This document shows positions 33,891 to 45,340 of a stretch of DNA of 64,000 nt, one piece after another; positions within the stretch are counted from its first letter, which is position 1, and each line of letters starts with the position of its first letter. The translations under genes and the position numbers were made by a program. The notes beneath the pieces were generated by a model, which saw only the letters and a list, made by a program, of their open reading frames with translations, was not told the DNA's origin and searched no databases. The stretch comes from Inia geoffrensis (lineage: Eukaryota; Chordata; Mammalia; Artiodactyla; Iniidae): the NCBI GenBank assembly GCA_036417435.1, contig CM070901.1, positions 65,034,501 through 65,098,500 on the forward strand. The letters run 5' to 3'.

Positions 33891-34390
33891 TATTAACAGT
33901 TCATCCTCCCCTTCTCTCCTGCAGAAAGAATACTGCCTTGTTTGGCCTTGCTGAGGTTTTCCTGGTAGACAGAACCACTGAACTTCTGAATTCAGAAGGG
34001 TGACTATGATTTGCAGCAGGAGCAGTGTTTTCTCTGGGAGTTCTCTGGCCTCGAAGGTGATGGATGGGCACCTCTCAGGCATAGTTCCTTGATCAATAAG
34101 CTATAAAGTCTCAAATTATTTTGTTAGATCCATTGATCAAATCCATTGAATTTGTCCCAACTCTTTTATCGTGAAGGCAAGGACTGGTGATGTTCAGTTT
34201 CTCTCTCCTTGCTACATTCTTTCTTCATCTGGCTTTGGGGTGATTTGCAGCAGTGTGGAAAATGCCAGAAGTGGAGAATGAAAGTTACCATCCCCAACAT
34301 TGAAGGAAAAAGGCTTATTTTGGTTGTCTGCTTCAGAATGAAGCAAGCAGTGTGATTTCTCTCTTTGGTCTTTTAAGAGGTTCCTCAGTA
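33891..34390. other. No gene or repeat assigned
   Basis: Unassigned. Overlapping small frames on both strands have no features. Confidence 0.4.
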
Positions 34391-34392
34391 TA

Positions 34393-35230
34393 CAGTACTC
34401 CCCCATTATCCCCAGGGGATATGTTCCAAGATCCCTCAGACCCTCATGGATGCCTGAAACCGCAGGTGGTACCTAACCCTATATATACTATGTTTTTTCC
34501 TATATATACATACATACCTTTGATAAAGTTTAATTTATAAATTAGGCACAGTAAGATATTCTAATAATAAAATAGAACTAATAATAAAATAGAAGAATTA
34601 TAACAATAAGTTATGTGAATGTGATCGTTCTCTCAAGATATCTTACTGTTCAAATTTAATGCCTTTTACATCTTAACTAAGCACTTAACACACATTGTGG
34701 TTGTAATTTTTGCAGTTTGAGGTGTGACAACAAAACTAGCACAAATTTCTTTTTCTTTCTTCACAGTTTTACAGATAGAAGATTTGTTCTTACCTTAGAT
34801 CTTAGCAATTCCAGCACATGATTTTTTTCCTTTCCTTATTACATTGAGAACTTTCATCTTTTCACTTAAAGGAAGTACTTTGTGCTTCTCTTTGGCATAT
34901 CCAAATTGCCAGCATCACTACTCCTGGGTTTTGGGGCCATTATTAAGAAAATAAGAGTTACATGAACACAAGCACTGCGATCTTGCAACAGTCGATCTGA
35001 TAACTGAAAGGGCTACTGAGTCGTTAATGAGCAGGATATGTTGGACAAAGGAATGATTCACATCCTGGGCAGGACAGAGCTGGTCAGCGCAAGACTTCAT
35101 CATGCTACTCGGCAATTGCACAGTTTAAAACTTACCAATTGTTTATTTCCATTTCCATTTAATATTATTGGAATGTGGATGACCTGGGGTAACCATGGAA
35201 AGTGAAACCATGGATAACGGGGGACTACTG
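34393..35230 (-). mobile_element. Tigger (pogo/Tc-mariner type) DNA transposon, internally deleted
   Basis: Terminal inverted repeats are readable: left 'CAGTACTCCCCCATTATCCC', right end in reverse 'CAGTAGTCCCCCGTTATCCA'. A TA lies on each side (34391-34392, 35231-35232), the target duplication of this superfamily. Inside are the typical 'GTGGTACCTAACCCTATATA' end section and the start of the transposase gene on the minus strand. At 838 bp most of the coding region is missing, so this is a non-autonomous relic. Confidence 0.9.
34640..34940 (-). pseudogene. Tigger transposase N-terminus relic
   Basis: The reverse strand from an ATG at 34940 reads MAPKPRSSDAGNLDMPK and continues through a basic stretch and 'LPLSEKMKVLN'. 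This is the start of the Tigger (pogo-like) transposase DNA-binding region. An in-frame stop follows about 50 codons in (AAG ATC TAA), then more stops, and homology ends near 34640 where the element is deleted. No catalytic DDD domain is present. Confidence 0.75.
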
Positions 35231-35254
35231 TACTGGCTACGGTGCACCTTTGCC

Positions 35255-35330
35255 TTTTTTGTATTCATTCATTCATCTGTCCAATCATTCAATAAATATC
35301 TAGTATGTGTTAAGTACCCTGGGTGGGTTA
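35255..35330 (-). mobile_element. L2 3'-end fragment, antisense
   Basis: 'ATTCATTCATTCATCTGTCC' and 'TTCAATAAATATCTAGTATG' match the L2 terminal repeat and adjoining sequence in reverse. Confidence 0.55.
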
Positions 35331-35509
35331 TATTTGCAAGCCTGTTTTTTTTTTTTCTATAAGGGCCAACTGGGTTTAGTTTCCCAGGAAACTGTGAGAT
35401 TTTCTAGGTACATGGCACATGGCATTTCCTCAATTTTTATTGTTGGATGAGTGAATTGAATTGCTTCCAGGAGTAATTTGTTAGGCAGAGCTTTTATTCA
35501 CTCATTTAA

Positions 35510-35660
35510 CAAACTTTTACAAATTACTTTCTAGTGCAAATAATAATACCTAGCTTTTAGGGTTGTCTTGGTGATAAGAGAATATATAGATTCCCTAGCA
35601 CATTTTCAGGTACAAAATAAATTCTTAATAACTGGTAGATATTATTATCATTATTGTCTC
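35510..35660 (+). mobile_element. MIR 3' fragment, sense
   Basis: 'AATAATACCTAGCTTTTAGG', 'GTTGTCTTGGTGATAAGA' and 'AATAAATTCTTAATAACTGG' fit the MIR 3' half. Confidence 0.55.
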
Positions 35661-36422
35661 CTGATAGATTTGAATTATGGCAAGTGAATGTCACTTACTA
35701 TTTATTTGGTTGGTTTATTTTAGAAAATCCTCTTGCTGAGAATCTCTGGCTCCTACACAATAAATAAAAGGGCTCAATTAAATATATTCTTAGTATCTTA
35801 TTTGATGACTCCTTTTTACCCTGTCCTCCTAACACATACACAGTTATTTAGTTCAAGAAGAATAGCACCATCATAGAATTACCCAGCCCTCTGTTATCCT
35901 AGAAAGAAAAGGTATAATCAAGTCTTATCTTAGTGAGTAAAATACACTCATCCTTGGAAATAGAGACATTTAGCTCCCTGTGTAAGGCAAGCTGCCTCAG
36001 GTAGGTAAACATCTCTTTTCCAATGAGAATCTTATTCACTCTCTTTAGAAGTGAATCTAATATTCAATAATTAGTTTGTGTTGTTTATAGAGTAGTTTTC
36101 CACAGAAGATTTCCAAAAAAGAACTAAAATTGCACTTACTTTTAAATATTTCATGTTAAAAGGGGAAAACCTGAACTTCATTTTATTTATATTTTCTTCT
36201 CGCCCACCGCATCTTGGTCCTCCTCTGCTCATTTTATTATTTCAACTACCAAATGATTTTCAGACACCCTCGACCTATGTAGTACTGTGCTTGCTTTGTC
36301 TTCTCCTGGCTTTTTTGTTCGTGATCCTCCTTTTATTTGAATATTTTCCCTACCTTTCCACTTGAGATGTCTTCTATGAACTCTATTCCAGTCTAAGGGT
36401 CTTTCCTATGAGCTTCCGTATT
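35661..36422. other. No gene or repeat assigned
   Basis: Unassigned. A 70-codon hydrophobic frame (36153-36365) lacks any context. Confidence 0.4.
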
Positions 36423-36442
36423 CCCCAGTGCTTACTTTTATT
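36423..36442. repeat. Left target-site duplication of a small L1
   Basis: CCCCAGTGCTTACTTTTATT, repeated exactly at 36688-36707. Confidence 0.9.
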
Positions 36443-36687
36443 TTGTTTTTTTCCCTGTGTCTCATTAACTTTTCTTTTCTTAAAAATTGAAATATATTGT
36501 TGATGTACAATATTATATAAATTACAGGTGTACAATATAGTGATTCACAATTTTTAAAGGTCATACTCCATTTATAGTTATTATAAAGTATTGACTGTAT
36601 TCCCTGTGTTGTACAATATATCTCTGTAGCTTATTTTATATATAATAGTTTGCACCTCTTAATCCCCTACCACTACATTGTTTCTTC
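36443..36687 (-). mobile_element. Small L1 3' tail, antisense, possible 3' transduction
   Basis: About 200 bp of L1 3' UTR ('ATGTACAATATTATATAAAT', 'TTGTACAATATATCTCTGTA') between perfect 20-bp duplications. Between the duplication and the UTR are an outer T-run (36443-36452), a 17-bp non-L1 segment (36453-36469) and an inner T-rich run (36470-36480), the arrangement left by read-through past a weak L1 poly(A) signal. Confidence 0.8.
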
Positions 36688-36707
36688 CCCCAGTGCTTAC
36701 TTTTATT
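36688..36707. repeat. Right target-site duplication of a small L1
   Basis: Exact copy of 36423-36442. Confidence 0.9.
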
Positions 36708-38289
36708 AATACACTATTCACTCTACATGGGAAGTACAGAAATACCAGTGTGCTTCCCCACTAAGCTATGTTACTTGAGGTTGGGGATGCTGGTTTGTAA
36801 TCCTGGTGTCCCGTACAGTTAGTTTCTCAAATAGTAGCTGCTCATCGAATATCTACCAAATGAATGCATGTTTGAATAAATGAATGACTGGCTGCTGGTG
36901 TGCAGCACAAAGGAAAACAAAACATGAGATAATTACACGGTACTTGCAGAAAGGAGACACTTATGGAAAGAAGATAAACAGTCATAAGAATGTTAGGAAT
37001 ATTTTACTCCAAGACATGGTGTATTTTGAATGTAAATTAGTTGTAAATAAACTGAGTGCTCTTATTTCATAGAAGAGAGAGTCTGTGAGTTGAGATGGTA
37101 ACTGGTTTCATAGAGAAAGTGGCATTTAAGATGCGTCTTAAAGGATACATCAGAGTTAAATATAATCATAGAAATCCAATAATTGGCACTGAAAGTAATG
37201 AATTACATAAATTTGAGTTGTCCACTTTTAATTTCACTAGAATTCTTTCTATCCCCAGCTGGAAAAAAATCAGGGTATTGTTATTGGATACACAATGGCT
37301 ATGAATAAAGCACTTTGAATAACATTCAAGCTGTGTCAAATACTTTTATATTTAGTGGATCCTGCTAGAGATACCATCAATATTAATAAGAAGCATAATG
37401 GTGTCTACAGACGTATAGATTTGGAATTATGTAAGGCTTGTTTGGAAAAAGACCCTCAAAGCCCCATGTTTCATAACTTTTTTTCACACTGTCCAATGTA
37501 CACAAGGAAGCAAAGCTTTCTGTACATATATATGCTTGGAATTAAACATTTTCACAGATTTTTTCAGAAGTTGTATGAAAGGTTGTGATTTTAGAAATTT
37601 ATAGGGGCAAAGAAGAGTTCAAGGCTACAAACCTATGATAAGTGAGCAGGGAGTAACTGAGGGAATGAGTTACTAAGGAACAACATCATTATGGGGTCAG
37701 AAATTGTAGACCTATTGTTAAATGAGGCATGGGACATGGCCGCTGCCAATGTTTTAAGTTAATTGCTGGCACCTCTCTTTGTGCATTTGATCAGACATGA
37801 GAGGGAGAAATTCCTCTTGCCCTTCATAAACTGTCAACAAGCCAAATGAAATATGTGTCTTGAGAGCAAATGCAACCCTAGTGAGAGAGGAGCATGATGC
37901 AGTGATTTAGGCACCTGGAAAACATAGCTCTTTCCCCATTATACTTATTTTTTATATTAAAGTAATGTACAGATTGTGTACTTGAAAGGATACATTTGGA
38001 CTGTCTTCATAAGATTTTCTTCAACTTGACAGTCAAGCAATATATAGCCGTCTCTGAAGTGCCCATATGTGGATTTTCCCATTTGTGAATTATCTGTGGC
38101 ACATTTTCCAACTCTGATGGCCTAACCCTGTTACCCAGCATATCTTAGAGCTATTCCTCCCTGCTCAGAAAATGAACTCATTTGAATATGAACCCAAGCA
38201 AAATGCAAGTCTGCAGGCTAATGCACTGCCAAAACAGAAAACTTTCATGTGGTACATTTTCAAAGCCGTCTAGCAGAATAAATGGATTC
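36708..38289. other. No gene or repeat assigned
   Basis: About 1.6 kb of unassigned AT-rich sequence with short plus-strand frames (36884-37588) that have no recognisable features. Confidence 0.4.
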
Positions 38290-38465
38290 CTTTATATTCC
38301 TATAGCAATTTTTACCAACTTCTATTATAACATTTATCACATTTTATTACAGTTTTTCATTTGCCTGCCTGATGCCCTAGGCCTATGGTAAAGGGAGGTT
38401 TTAAACTTATTTTTCTTCCGTTAGCCTCAAATTCTATATATGGTATTCAATAACTTTTTGTCAAA
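38290..38465 (+). mobile_element. L2 3' end, sense
   Basis: 'ATAACATTTATCACATTTTA', 'CATTTGCCTGCCTGATGCC', 'ATGGTATTCAATAACTTTTT' follow the L2 3' UTR end. A short TTAA repeat follows at 38463-38482. Confidence 0.6.
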
Positions 38466-38482
38466 TTAATTAATTAATTAAA

Positions 38483-39524
38483 GTACAAACGAATGAGTAA
38501 ATAATGTTTTGCATGATTGAAACCAACGTATGGCTCCTGCTAGGATATAGAGAGTTGTCTGTAAATAACTTATATTTCACAGTATTTAGAGCTGCAGAAC
38601 ATCTTAGAGAATATCTGGCACGATATATTTTTAAGCTTCTTTTTTTTCTTTAAGTGAAATAATTTTAATTTTAATAAAATATTATTTTGAAATTTTTCAA
38701 GTATGAGGCAGAGGGGTATAAAACTGACATAGGCAAGGAAGAGATGAACAGCCCTGCATTCCATCCTCTGGCTACTCCACTGGTCAGACCAGAGCCCTGT
38801 CCCCAACACAGAACCTCTTTGCCAGTAACAACTTTGCCAGTACAACTTTATAGCTTTTCAGATGAAGCCAGAGTTTATTGGAGATCCCCAAGTTTATTCC
38901 CCAAGGCAAGACTGGAACTCAGCCCCTTGAATAAACAATGCTTTTTCAACTGTACCATGTTTTTACCTCATTATTATTTCTGTGGTTGTTTCAGATGCCC
39001 CACACCCCCACTCCCCTCCAGTGAGTCAAAGGAAAGACAGCAGACTGTAACATCAGTTAGTTTGAACGGGGCAGACCCATGTGACTAAAATGTTGTCATC
39101 TGAAGTACTTTCTTGGTTTTGTGTCTAGCACACAGTCACCCTGAGTGGGGGACCCTGTGGCGTGGCTGAGAGCTTATTGGAGAGGATACTCTGCAAGGGC
39201 AGACATGATTTCTTAACCTGAATATGCATTAATTCTCCCATGTGCAAGAGTGGTTCAACCAGCTCTGGTCTCTGTGGTCAAGGGGAATTGGTGTAAGAAA
39301 GATAACAGAGAATCCGAAACTTCAGAGCAGCGTGGCATCCTTTCTTCTCTTCTAAACTTTCATCTGGGTCTTGTAAAGGTAACCAAAGTGACAGTCATAT
39401 CTTGCCTGATACAGATGCAAACAAATAATTATAAGAATGATGATGGCAATGATAAGGATAGTCATAATTACAAGTTGAAGTGCATGTTTTAGTGAACAGA
39501 GTGTGGAACACTATAGTTCATAGT
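38483..39524. other. No gene assigned
   Basis: A 133-codon plus-strand frame at 38687-39088 has no domain and crosses a MIR-like patch near 38870-38950. Not called. Confidence 0.4.
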
Positions 39525-39655
39525 ATCACTAAAGCAATTTTGTGAGGTGAGAGAGCAAGCATATGAGAAAAACAATGAAGCTGAAGATGAATGTTAAAAG
39601 GACTTATTCAATGTGACACAACAAATGGCAGAAATGAGAATGAAACAAGGTGTGT
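39525..39655 (-). mobile_element. MIR fragment, antisense
   Basis: 'TTTTGTGAGGTGAGAGAGC', 'AACAATGAAGCTGAAGATGA', 'ACAAATGGCAGAAATGAGAA' match the reverse MIR core with many changes. Confidence 0.5.
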
Positions 39656-40529
39656 TTTCCTCTATATTAGTACAATAAAATCATGACACCACAGCATTTT
39701 AGTTGCAGGAAACAGCCGGTGGTTTCCAGTAGTCTCTGCAACACTGAGCTTTGTAATCCTTCTTCCCTTCCTCCTTCCATTCCCGTCACCACTTCTTCCT
39801 CACTGTCTCAGTAAGGATTCAGTCAGGGAAGCTGAACTGCTATGAATGTAATGAAACAGAGAATTTGTCATAGGAATTAGTCTTTACACAAATGTGGGAG
39901 CCAGTGGGGAAGAAAAGGTCAAATAAAGAGAGCAAGAGATCCGAGAGAGGTTGGTAACCAGCACCAGTACAGCTGAACAAATCAAAGCTTGCAGGAAAAT
40001 CTGAAGCAAGGCACATCTAGGTGCCACAGGAGGACCACGAAAGGGCCCAGAATAGAAGTCTCTAAAAGGTTGTTGGTCCTCCATGGCTACTGCCTCTATA
40101 AATTCATAGCAAAGTTTCTGGTAAGGCTGAGTGGTCACAAAGACAAGCTGTCAGAAAGAAGAGCTAGACATGAAATGGGGATGAGAGAGGGAAAATTGGA
40201 ACTTGTCAGTGCCTCTGCATCTGCCTATCACCACCTCTAACCAATGGAGACCTCTATACGGTAACGGCCACTTCTCTTCCACCTCCCCAAACTCATGAAA
40301 CTGCAGTTTTGGCCAATTACCATCCAGAACCATACAGAGAAGAGGCTATTGAGATATGTGGTTCCCAGTGTGAACAAATTGCTATGGAACAATCCAGCCT
40401 ACTCCTGCACCTCTACACTTTATTGGTCACACAATTTTGTACAACTGAAAGATGTGCCTTCTATACAGAGTCAACTACTAAAACCTTAACACTTTTAGAG
40501 AGAAATAGGAGGATACCTTTGTGACATTA
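39656..40529. other. No gene assigned; possible old repeat at 39840-40310
   Basis: The section from 'GAATTTGTCATAGGAATTAG' to 'CAATTACCATCCAGAAC' has a repeat-like look (LTR or LINE), but I cannot identify it. Confidence 0.35.
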
Positions 40530-41650
40530 GCATAGGCAAATATTTCTTAAACAGACCCCAAAAGCCATAACCATAGAGGGAAAATTTAAAAATTTGAAAT
40601 CATAAAAATTTAAACTTCTAAAGAGAAAACACTGTACAAATGGGTCAATAAGTACAATACAATATAATACAAATTTTAAAAAAGCAATAGAGAAGCAACA
40701 AACTGGCAGAAAATCTTCTCAATACACGTGTCAGTGACCCTTATTCAGACTATACAGAGAACCCCTGCAGAACAATAAAAAAAAAGACAATGAAAAATGA
40801 GCAAAAGTTATTGATACTCTGTAGTGACTAATAAACACACAAGTGACTAATAAACACACAAAAAGTACTCAACATTTTTAGCCAGTAAGGAAATGTAAAC
40901 TGAAACCACAGTGAGATACCATTATACACTCACTAAAATGGCTACAAAGACTTAACAAAATCAAATGATGGTCCGTATGTGGAACAACTGCATTTCTAAT
41001 CCATTGTTGTTGGAATGTAAAATAGTACAACTTTTATGGCAATCAGGTTGAAAGTTTTGAAAGTTTTGCATGAAATTAAACATGTGCCCATGTTGTGACC
41101 CAGAAATTTCACTTCTAGACATTTAGCTAGAGACATGAATATGTAAACACAAAAAAGACTTTGTATAAGCATGATCGTAGTAGCATAGTTCCAAATTGGA
41201 AGCGATCCCAATGTCCATCAATAGGAGAATGGATAAACAACTTATTATATATTCATCCAGGGGAATACTGCTCAGTAATAAAAAGTACAGACTACTGATA
41301 CAAAAACATGGATGAAGTTCACAAATATTATGAGAATGGAAGACGCCAGATATAAAGAGTGCATGCTGAATGATTCCCTTTATGTGAAATTCTAGAACAG
41401 TTAAAAATAGTCTATACTGAAAGAGATATGAAGAGTGTTGGCCTCTGGGGGCAGGGGTTTGTGGGGATTGATTAGGAAGAAATAAGAGGAAACTTACTGG
41501 GGGTGTTGGAAAGTTCGTATTTGGATAGGCTGCAGAGGGCTTTAGTTTTCACATTTATCAAAACTCATTGAACTATAAAACTTATGAACTGCACATTTCA
41601 GTATATGTATATTATGCTTCAATACAAAATTTTTTCAAAATGATAAAAGA
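40530..41650 (+). mobile_element. Old L1 ORF2 C-terminus and 3' UTR, sense
   Basis: 'ACTGGCAGAAAATCTTCTCA', 'GTAAACTGAAACCACAGTGA', 'CTAAAATGGCTACAAAGACT', 'CACTTCTAGACATTTAGCTA', 'AATACTGCTCAGTAATAAAA', 'TATGCTTCAATACAAAATTT'. Very degraded L1M-type. A 19-bp unit is tandemly duplicated at 40823-40860. Confidence 0.85.
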
Positions 41651-41742
41651 AATCTATATTGTATTTGTGTACTTGAGCATAATGTGAATACATTTTCTGA
41701 TCCTGCTACCCTTCACTGTGGTCCACCTCTGTGTCAAATTTT

Positions 41743-41944
41743 TTTTTTTTTTTGGTACGCAGGCCTCTCACTGTTGTGGCCTCTGCTACTGCGGTGCACA
41801 GGCTCTGGACGCTCAGGCTCAGTGGCCATGGCTCACGGACCCAGCCGCTCTGCGGCATGTGGGATCTTCCCGGACCGGGACACGAACCCGTGTCCCCTGC
41901 ATCGGCAGGTGGACCCCCAACCACTGCGCCGCCAGGGAAGCCCT
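41743..41944 (-). mobile_element. CHR SINE, short form, antisense
   Basis: Target duplication 'CCTCTGTGTCAAATTTT' (41726) versus 'CCTCTATGTCAAATTTT' (41945). The shortest of the copies, with a 15-base T-run. Confidence 0.94.
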
Positions 41945-41961
41945 CCTCTATGTCAAATTTT

Positions 41962-42170
41962 AAAAGCACAGACTTTGGCACCAGAACACATGAGTTTAAA
42001 ATCCAAATTCACCATTTTTTAGCTGGGTAATTGTAGGGCTGTCATTTACACTCTTTAAGGCTCAGTTTTCATACCTGTGAAATGGTGATAGTAATATTAC
42101 CCACCTTGCTGGGTTCTTGTGAGTATTAAATGAGATAATGTATGTGAAGAGCTTATCACAGAGCCCAGAG
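41962..42170 (+). mobile_element. MIR SINE, sense
   Basis: 'CACAGACTTTGGCACCAGAA', 'AAGGCTCAGTTTTCATACCT', 'TTGTGAGTATTAAATGAGAT', 'AGCTTATCACAGAGCCCAG'. Nearly full length. Confidence 0.88.
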
Positions 42171-42375
42171 CTGCACTGTCCAACACCGTAGCTACTAACT
42201 ACATGTGGCTAAATAAATTGATTTTAATGAGATAAAATTAAACATTCAATTACTCAGTCATACTAGCCGCATTTCAAGTGCTCAGTAGCCACACGTGGTT
42301 AGTGTCATCTTTGTAGATACAGAATATTTCCATTATCAGAGAAAATTCTATTTGTATAGTGCTGTCATAGAGCAT
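42171..42375 (+). mobile_element. MER5-like hAT non-autonomous DNA transposon
   Basis: 'GCACTGTCCAACACCGTAGC', 'ACATGTGGCTAAATAAATTG', 'GCATTTCAAGTGCTCAGTAG', 'CCACACGTGGTTAGTG', ending 'AATTCTATTTGTATAGTGCT'. This is the MER5A/B layout with decayed inverted ends. Orientation is nominal. Confidence 0.75.
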
Positions 42376-42429
42376 AGAAGTGCTAAATAACTATTAGCTA
42401 TAATTACTATTAAGACAAAAAAAAACTTC

Positions 42430-42950
42430 CCTTAAAGACTTCACATTTTATTGGAGAATTTAGACAATGAAACATGAAAACAATGTGATTAAATGCTACA
42501 ACTTTGAGGGATACTATGGTGTGAGGGAGAAGGACCTTCTTTAGGGAAGAGCAGGTAAGCATCATTAGAAGCAATGCTTGAACTGTCATAAGTTGATGGT
42601 GGGCTCATCAAGATAAATACCTATAGGAAGTTTGGTACTAGGGCAAATTCTGGGAACACTGAGCATACGCAAGCAGCTGGCTCTCACCCTTTACTGGGAG
42701 AGCATCCTTAAAGAGGCCAAGCGGACCGTGATGGGATGGGAGAATGGTAGAGAGAAGAGTAGGAAGACATTCTGAACAGAAAAATCTGCTCATACTCAAC
42801 AAGAGAAGAACAGAGACTAATAAGAGTTTCTGTTGCCTATAACAAATAGGCTTTGGGTAAATTGTTGGGGTGGAATGACAGGACCAGAGGATAACGAGGT
42901 GGGTAGGGCGTAAATGAAGAAAGGGCATTTTGTGCCATGCCAATGCATGA
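42430..42950 (-). mobile_element. L2 3' region, antisense
   Basis: 'ATTTTATTGGAGAATTTAGA', 'ATGAAACATGAAAACAATG' and 'TAGGGAAGAGCAGGTAAGCA' follow the antisense L2 3' UTR. The right half is weak. Confidence 0.5.
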
Positions 42951-43446
42951 TTTGAAAGATAAATTTATTTAATTATCTAAATACGTAATATATTCATATG
43001 GTCCAGCAATCAAAATGTATAAAAGGAAATATATAAAAAGTACACACACATAATAGGTAACTACTCCTCTCTGTTCCTTATTTAATCTTCCAAAGTTTAT
43101 TTTATCACATGTAAACAAATACAAATGCGTGTGTATTTCCCTTTTTTAATATAAGCAGGTTTTGTACTATTCTGCCCCTTGCCTATTTTCACACAAGATG
43201 AAGATCTTTCCTTATAGGTATATACAAAACCATTCTGATATTTTCTTTTTATCCCTTGTTTTCTTCTTTTTATTAAACAGCAACATAAAATTCTATTATA
43301 TGGGTATATGATATTTATTTAACAGTCTCCTATTAAAGGATATTTATGTTTCTAATCTTTTGCTTTTGCAAAAAAGTACTCTAACCAATAACTTTGTACA
43401 TGAATAATTTCTCCAGTGTGAGTGTGTGCCTATAAGATACATTTTT

Positions 43447-45019
43447 CTTTTACTTCTTTATTGGAGTATAATTGCTTTACAATGTTGTGTTAGTTTCTGC
43501 TGTATAACAAAGTGAATCAGCTATATGTATACATATATCCCCATAACTCCTCCTTCTTACGTCTCCCTCCCTCCCACCCTCCCTATCCCACCCCTCTAGG
43601 TGGTCACACAGCACCGAGCTGATCTCCCTGTGCTATGCGGCTGCTTCCCACTAGCTATCTGTTTTACATTTAGTAGTGTATATATACCCATGCCACTCTC
43701 TTACTTTGTCCCAGCTTACCCTTCCTTCCCCCACCCCCCCATGTCCTCAAGTCCATTCTCTACATCTGCATCTTTATTCCTGTCATGCCACTATATTCAT
43801 CAGAACCATTTTTTTTTTTTTTTTTAGTTTCCATATATATGCGTTAGTATATGGTATTTGTTTTCCTCTTTCTGACTTACCTCACTCTGTATGACAGATT
43901 CTAGGTCCATACATCTCACTACAAATAGCTCAATCTCATTTCTTTTTATGCCTGAGTAATATTCCATTGTATATATGTGCCACATCTTCTTTATCCACTC
44001 ATCTGTTAATGGACATTTAGGTTGCTTCCATGTCCTGGCTATTGTAAATAGTGCTGCAATGAACATTGTGGTACATGTCTCTCCTTTTTGTTTTTTTTTA
44101 TTTTCTCAGCTTTTGTTTACCTGAAAATATCTTTATTTCCCCCTCATTTTTATTTTTTATTTTTTTAAACATCTTTATTGGAGTATAATTGCTTTACAAT
44201 GGTGTGTTACTTTCTGCTTTATAACAAAGTGAATCAGCTATACATATACATATATCTCCATATCCCCTCCCTCTTGCTCCCTGCCTCCCACCCTCCCTAT
44301 CTCACCCCTCTAGCTGGTCACAAAGCACAGAGCTGATCTCCCTGTGCTATGTGGTTGCTTCCAACTAGCTATCAGTTTTACATTTGGTAATGTCTATATG
44401 TCCATGCCACTATCTCACTTTGTCCCAGCTTACCCTTCCCCCTCTCAGTGTCCTCAAGTCCATTCTCTAGTAGGTCTGTGTCTTTATTCCTGTCCTGCCC
44501 CTAGGTTCTTCATGACCATTTTTTTTTTTTTTTCTTAGATTCCATATATATGTGTTAGCATACGGTATTTGTTTTTCTCTTTCTGGCTTACTTCACTCTG
44601 TATGACAGATTTTAGGTCCATCCACCTCACTTCAAATAACTCAATTTCGTTGCTTTTTATGGCTGAGTATTATCCATTGTATATATGTGCCACATCTTCT
44701 TTATCCATTCATCTGTTGATGGACACTTAGGTTACTTCCATGTCTTGGCTATTGTAAATAGAGCTGCAATGAACATTGTGGTACATGACTCTTTTTGAAT
44801 TATGGTTTTCTCAGGGTATATTCCCAATAGTGGGATTGCTGGGTCGTATGGTAGTTCTATTTTTAGTTTTTTAAGGAACCTCCATACTGTTCTCCATAGT
44901 GGCTGTACCAATTTACATTCCCACCAACAGTGCAAGAGGGTTCCCTTTTCTCTACACCCTCTCCAGCATTTATTGTTTGTAGATATTTTATTTATGGCCA
45001 TTCTGACCAGTGTGAGGTG
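43447..45019 (-). mobile_element. Composite of two young L1 3' ends within one target duplication
   Basis: Bracketed by 'AAGATACATTTTT' at 43434 and about 45020. The left L1 end (43447-44083) and right L1 end (about 44160-45019) are the same subtype ('AGTATAATTGCTTTACAATG', 'GTGAATCAGCTATA', 'TCTAG.TGGTCAC') and both run 3' UTR into ORF2 C-terminus. Between them lie T-rich runs and about 45 bp resembling antisense L1 ORF1 ('AGCTTTTGTTTACCTGAAAA'). Minus-strand frames at 43824-44066 and 44732-45028 are ORF2 C-terminal relics. Confidence 0.85.
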
Positions 45020-45340
45020 AAGATACATTTTTTGAAATGAAGTTGCAGGTCTCTGTGTTCATGATTTGGAGGGATATTTCCACATTGCTTTCCAAGGATT
45101 TTTCCAGTTTACATTCCCACTGGCACTGTGCAAAAGTGCCAGTTCCTTACAGCTTCCTCAGTAGAAATTGCTGTGAAACTTTTTTGTTTGTTTTGCATTT
45201 GTTTTGTCAATGTGACAGGTGACTCCATGTCATTTTAATATGCATTTCTCTTATTATGAATGTGTAAGAAACATTTGCTTTTCTTCCTTTCCCGAGAGAC
45301 ATCCGTTCATATCCTTTGCCCATTTTTTATTGTTAAGCAT

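Noticed and set aside
38687..39088. 133-codon plus-strand open frame
   Set aside because: No motif, signal peptide or splice context; it crosses a MIR-like patch and begins in AT-rich sequence.
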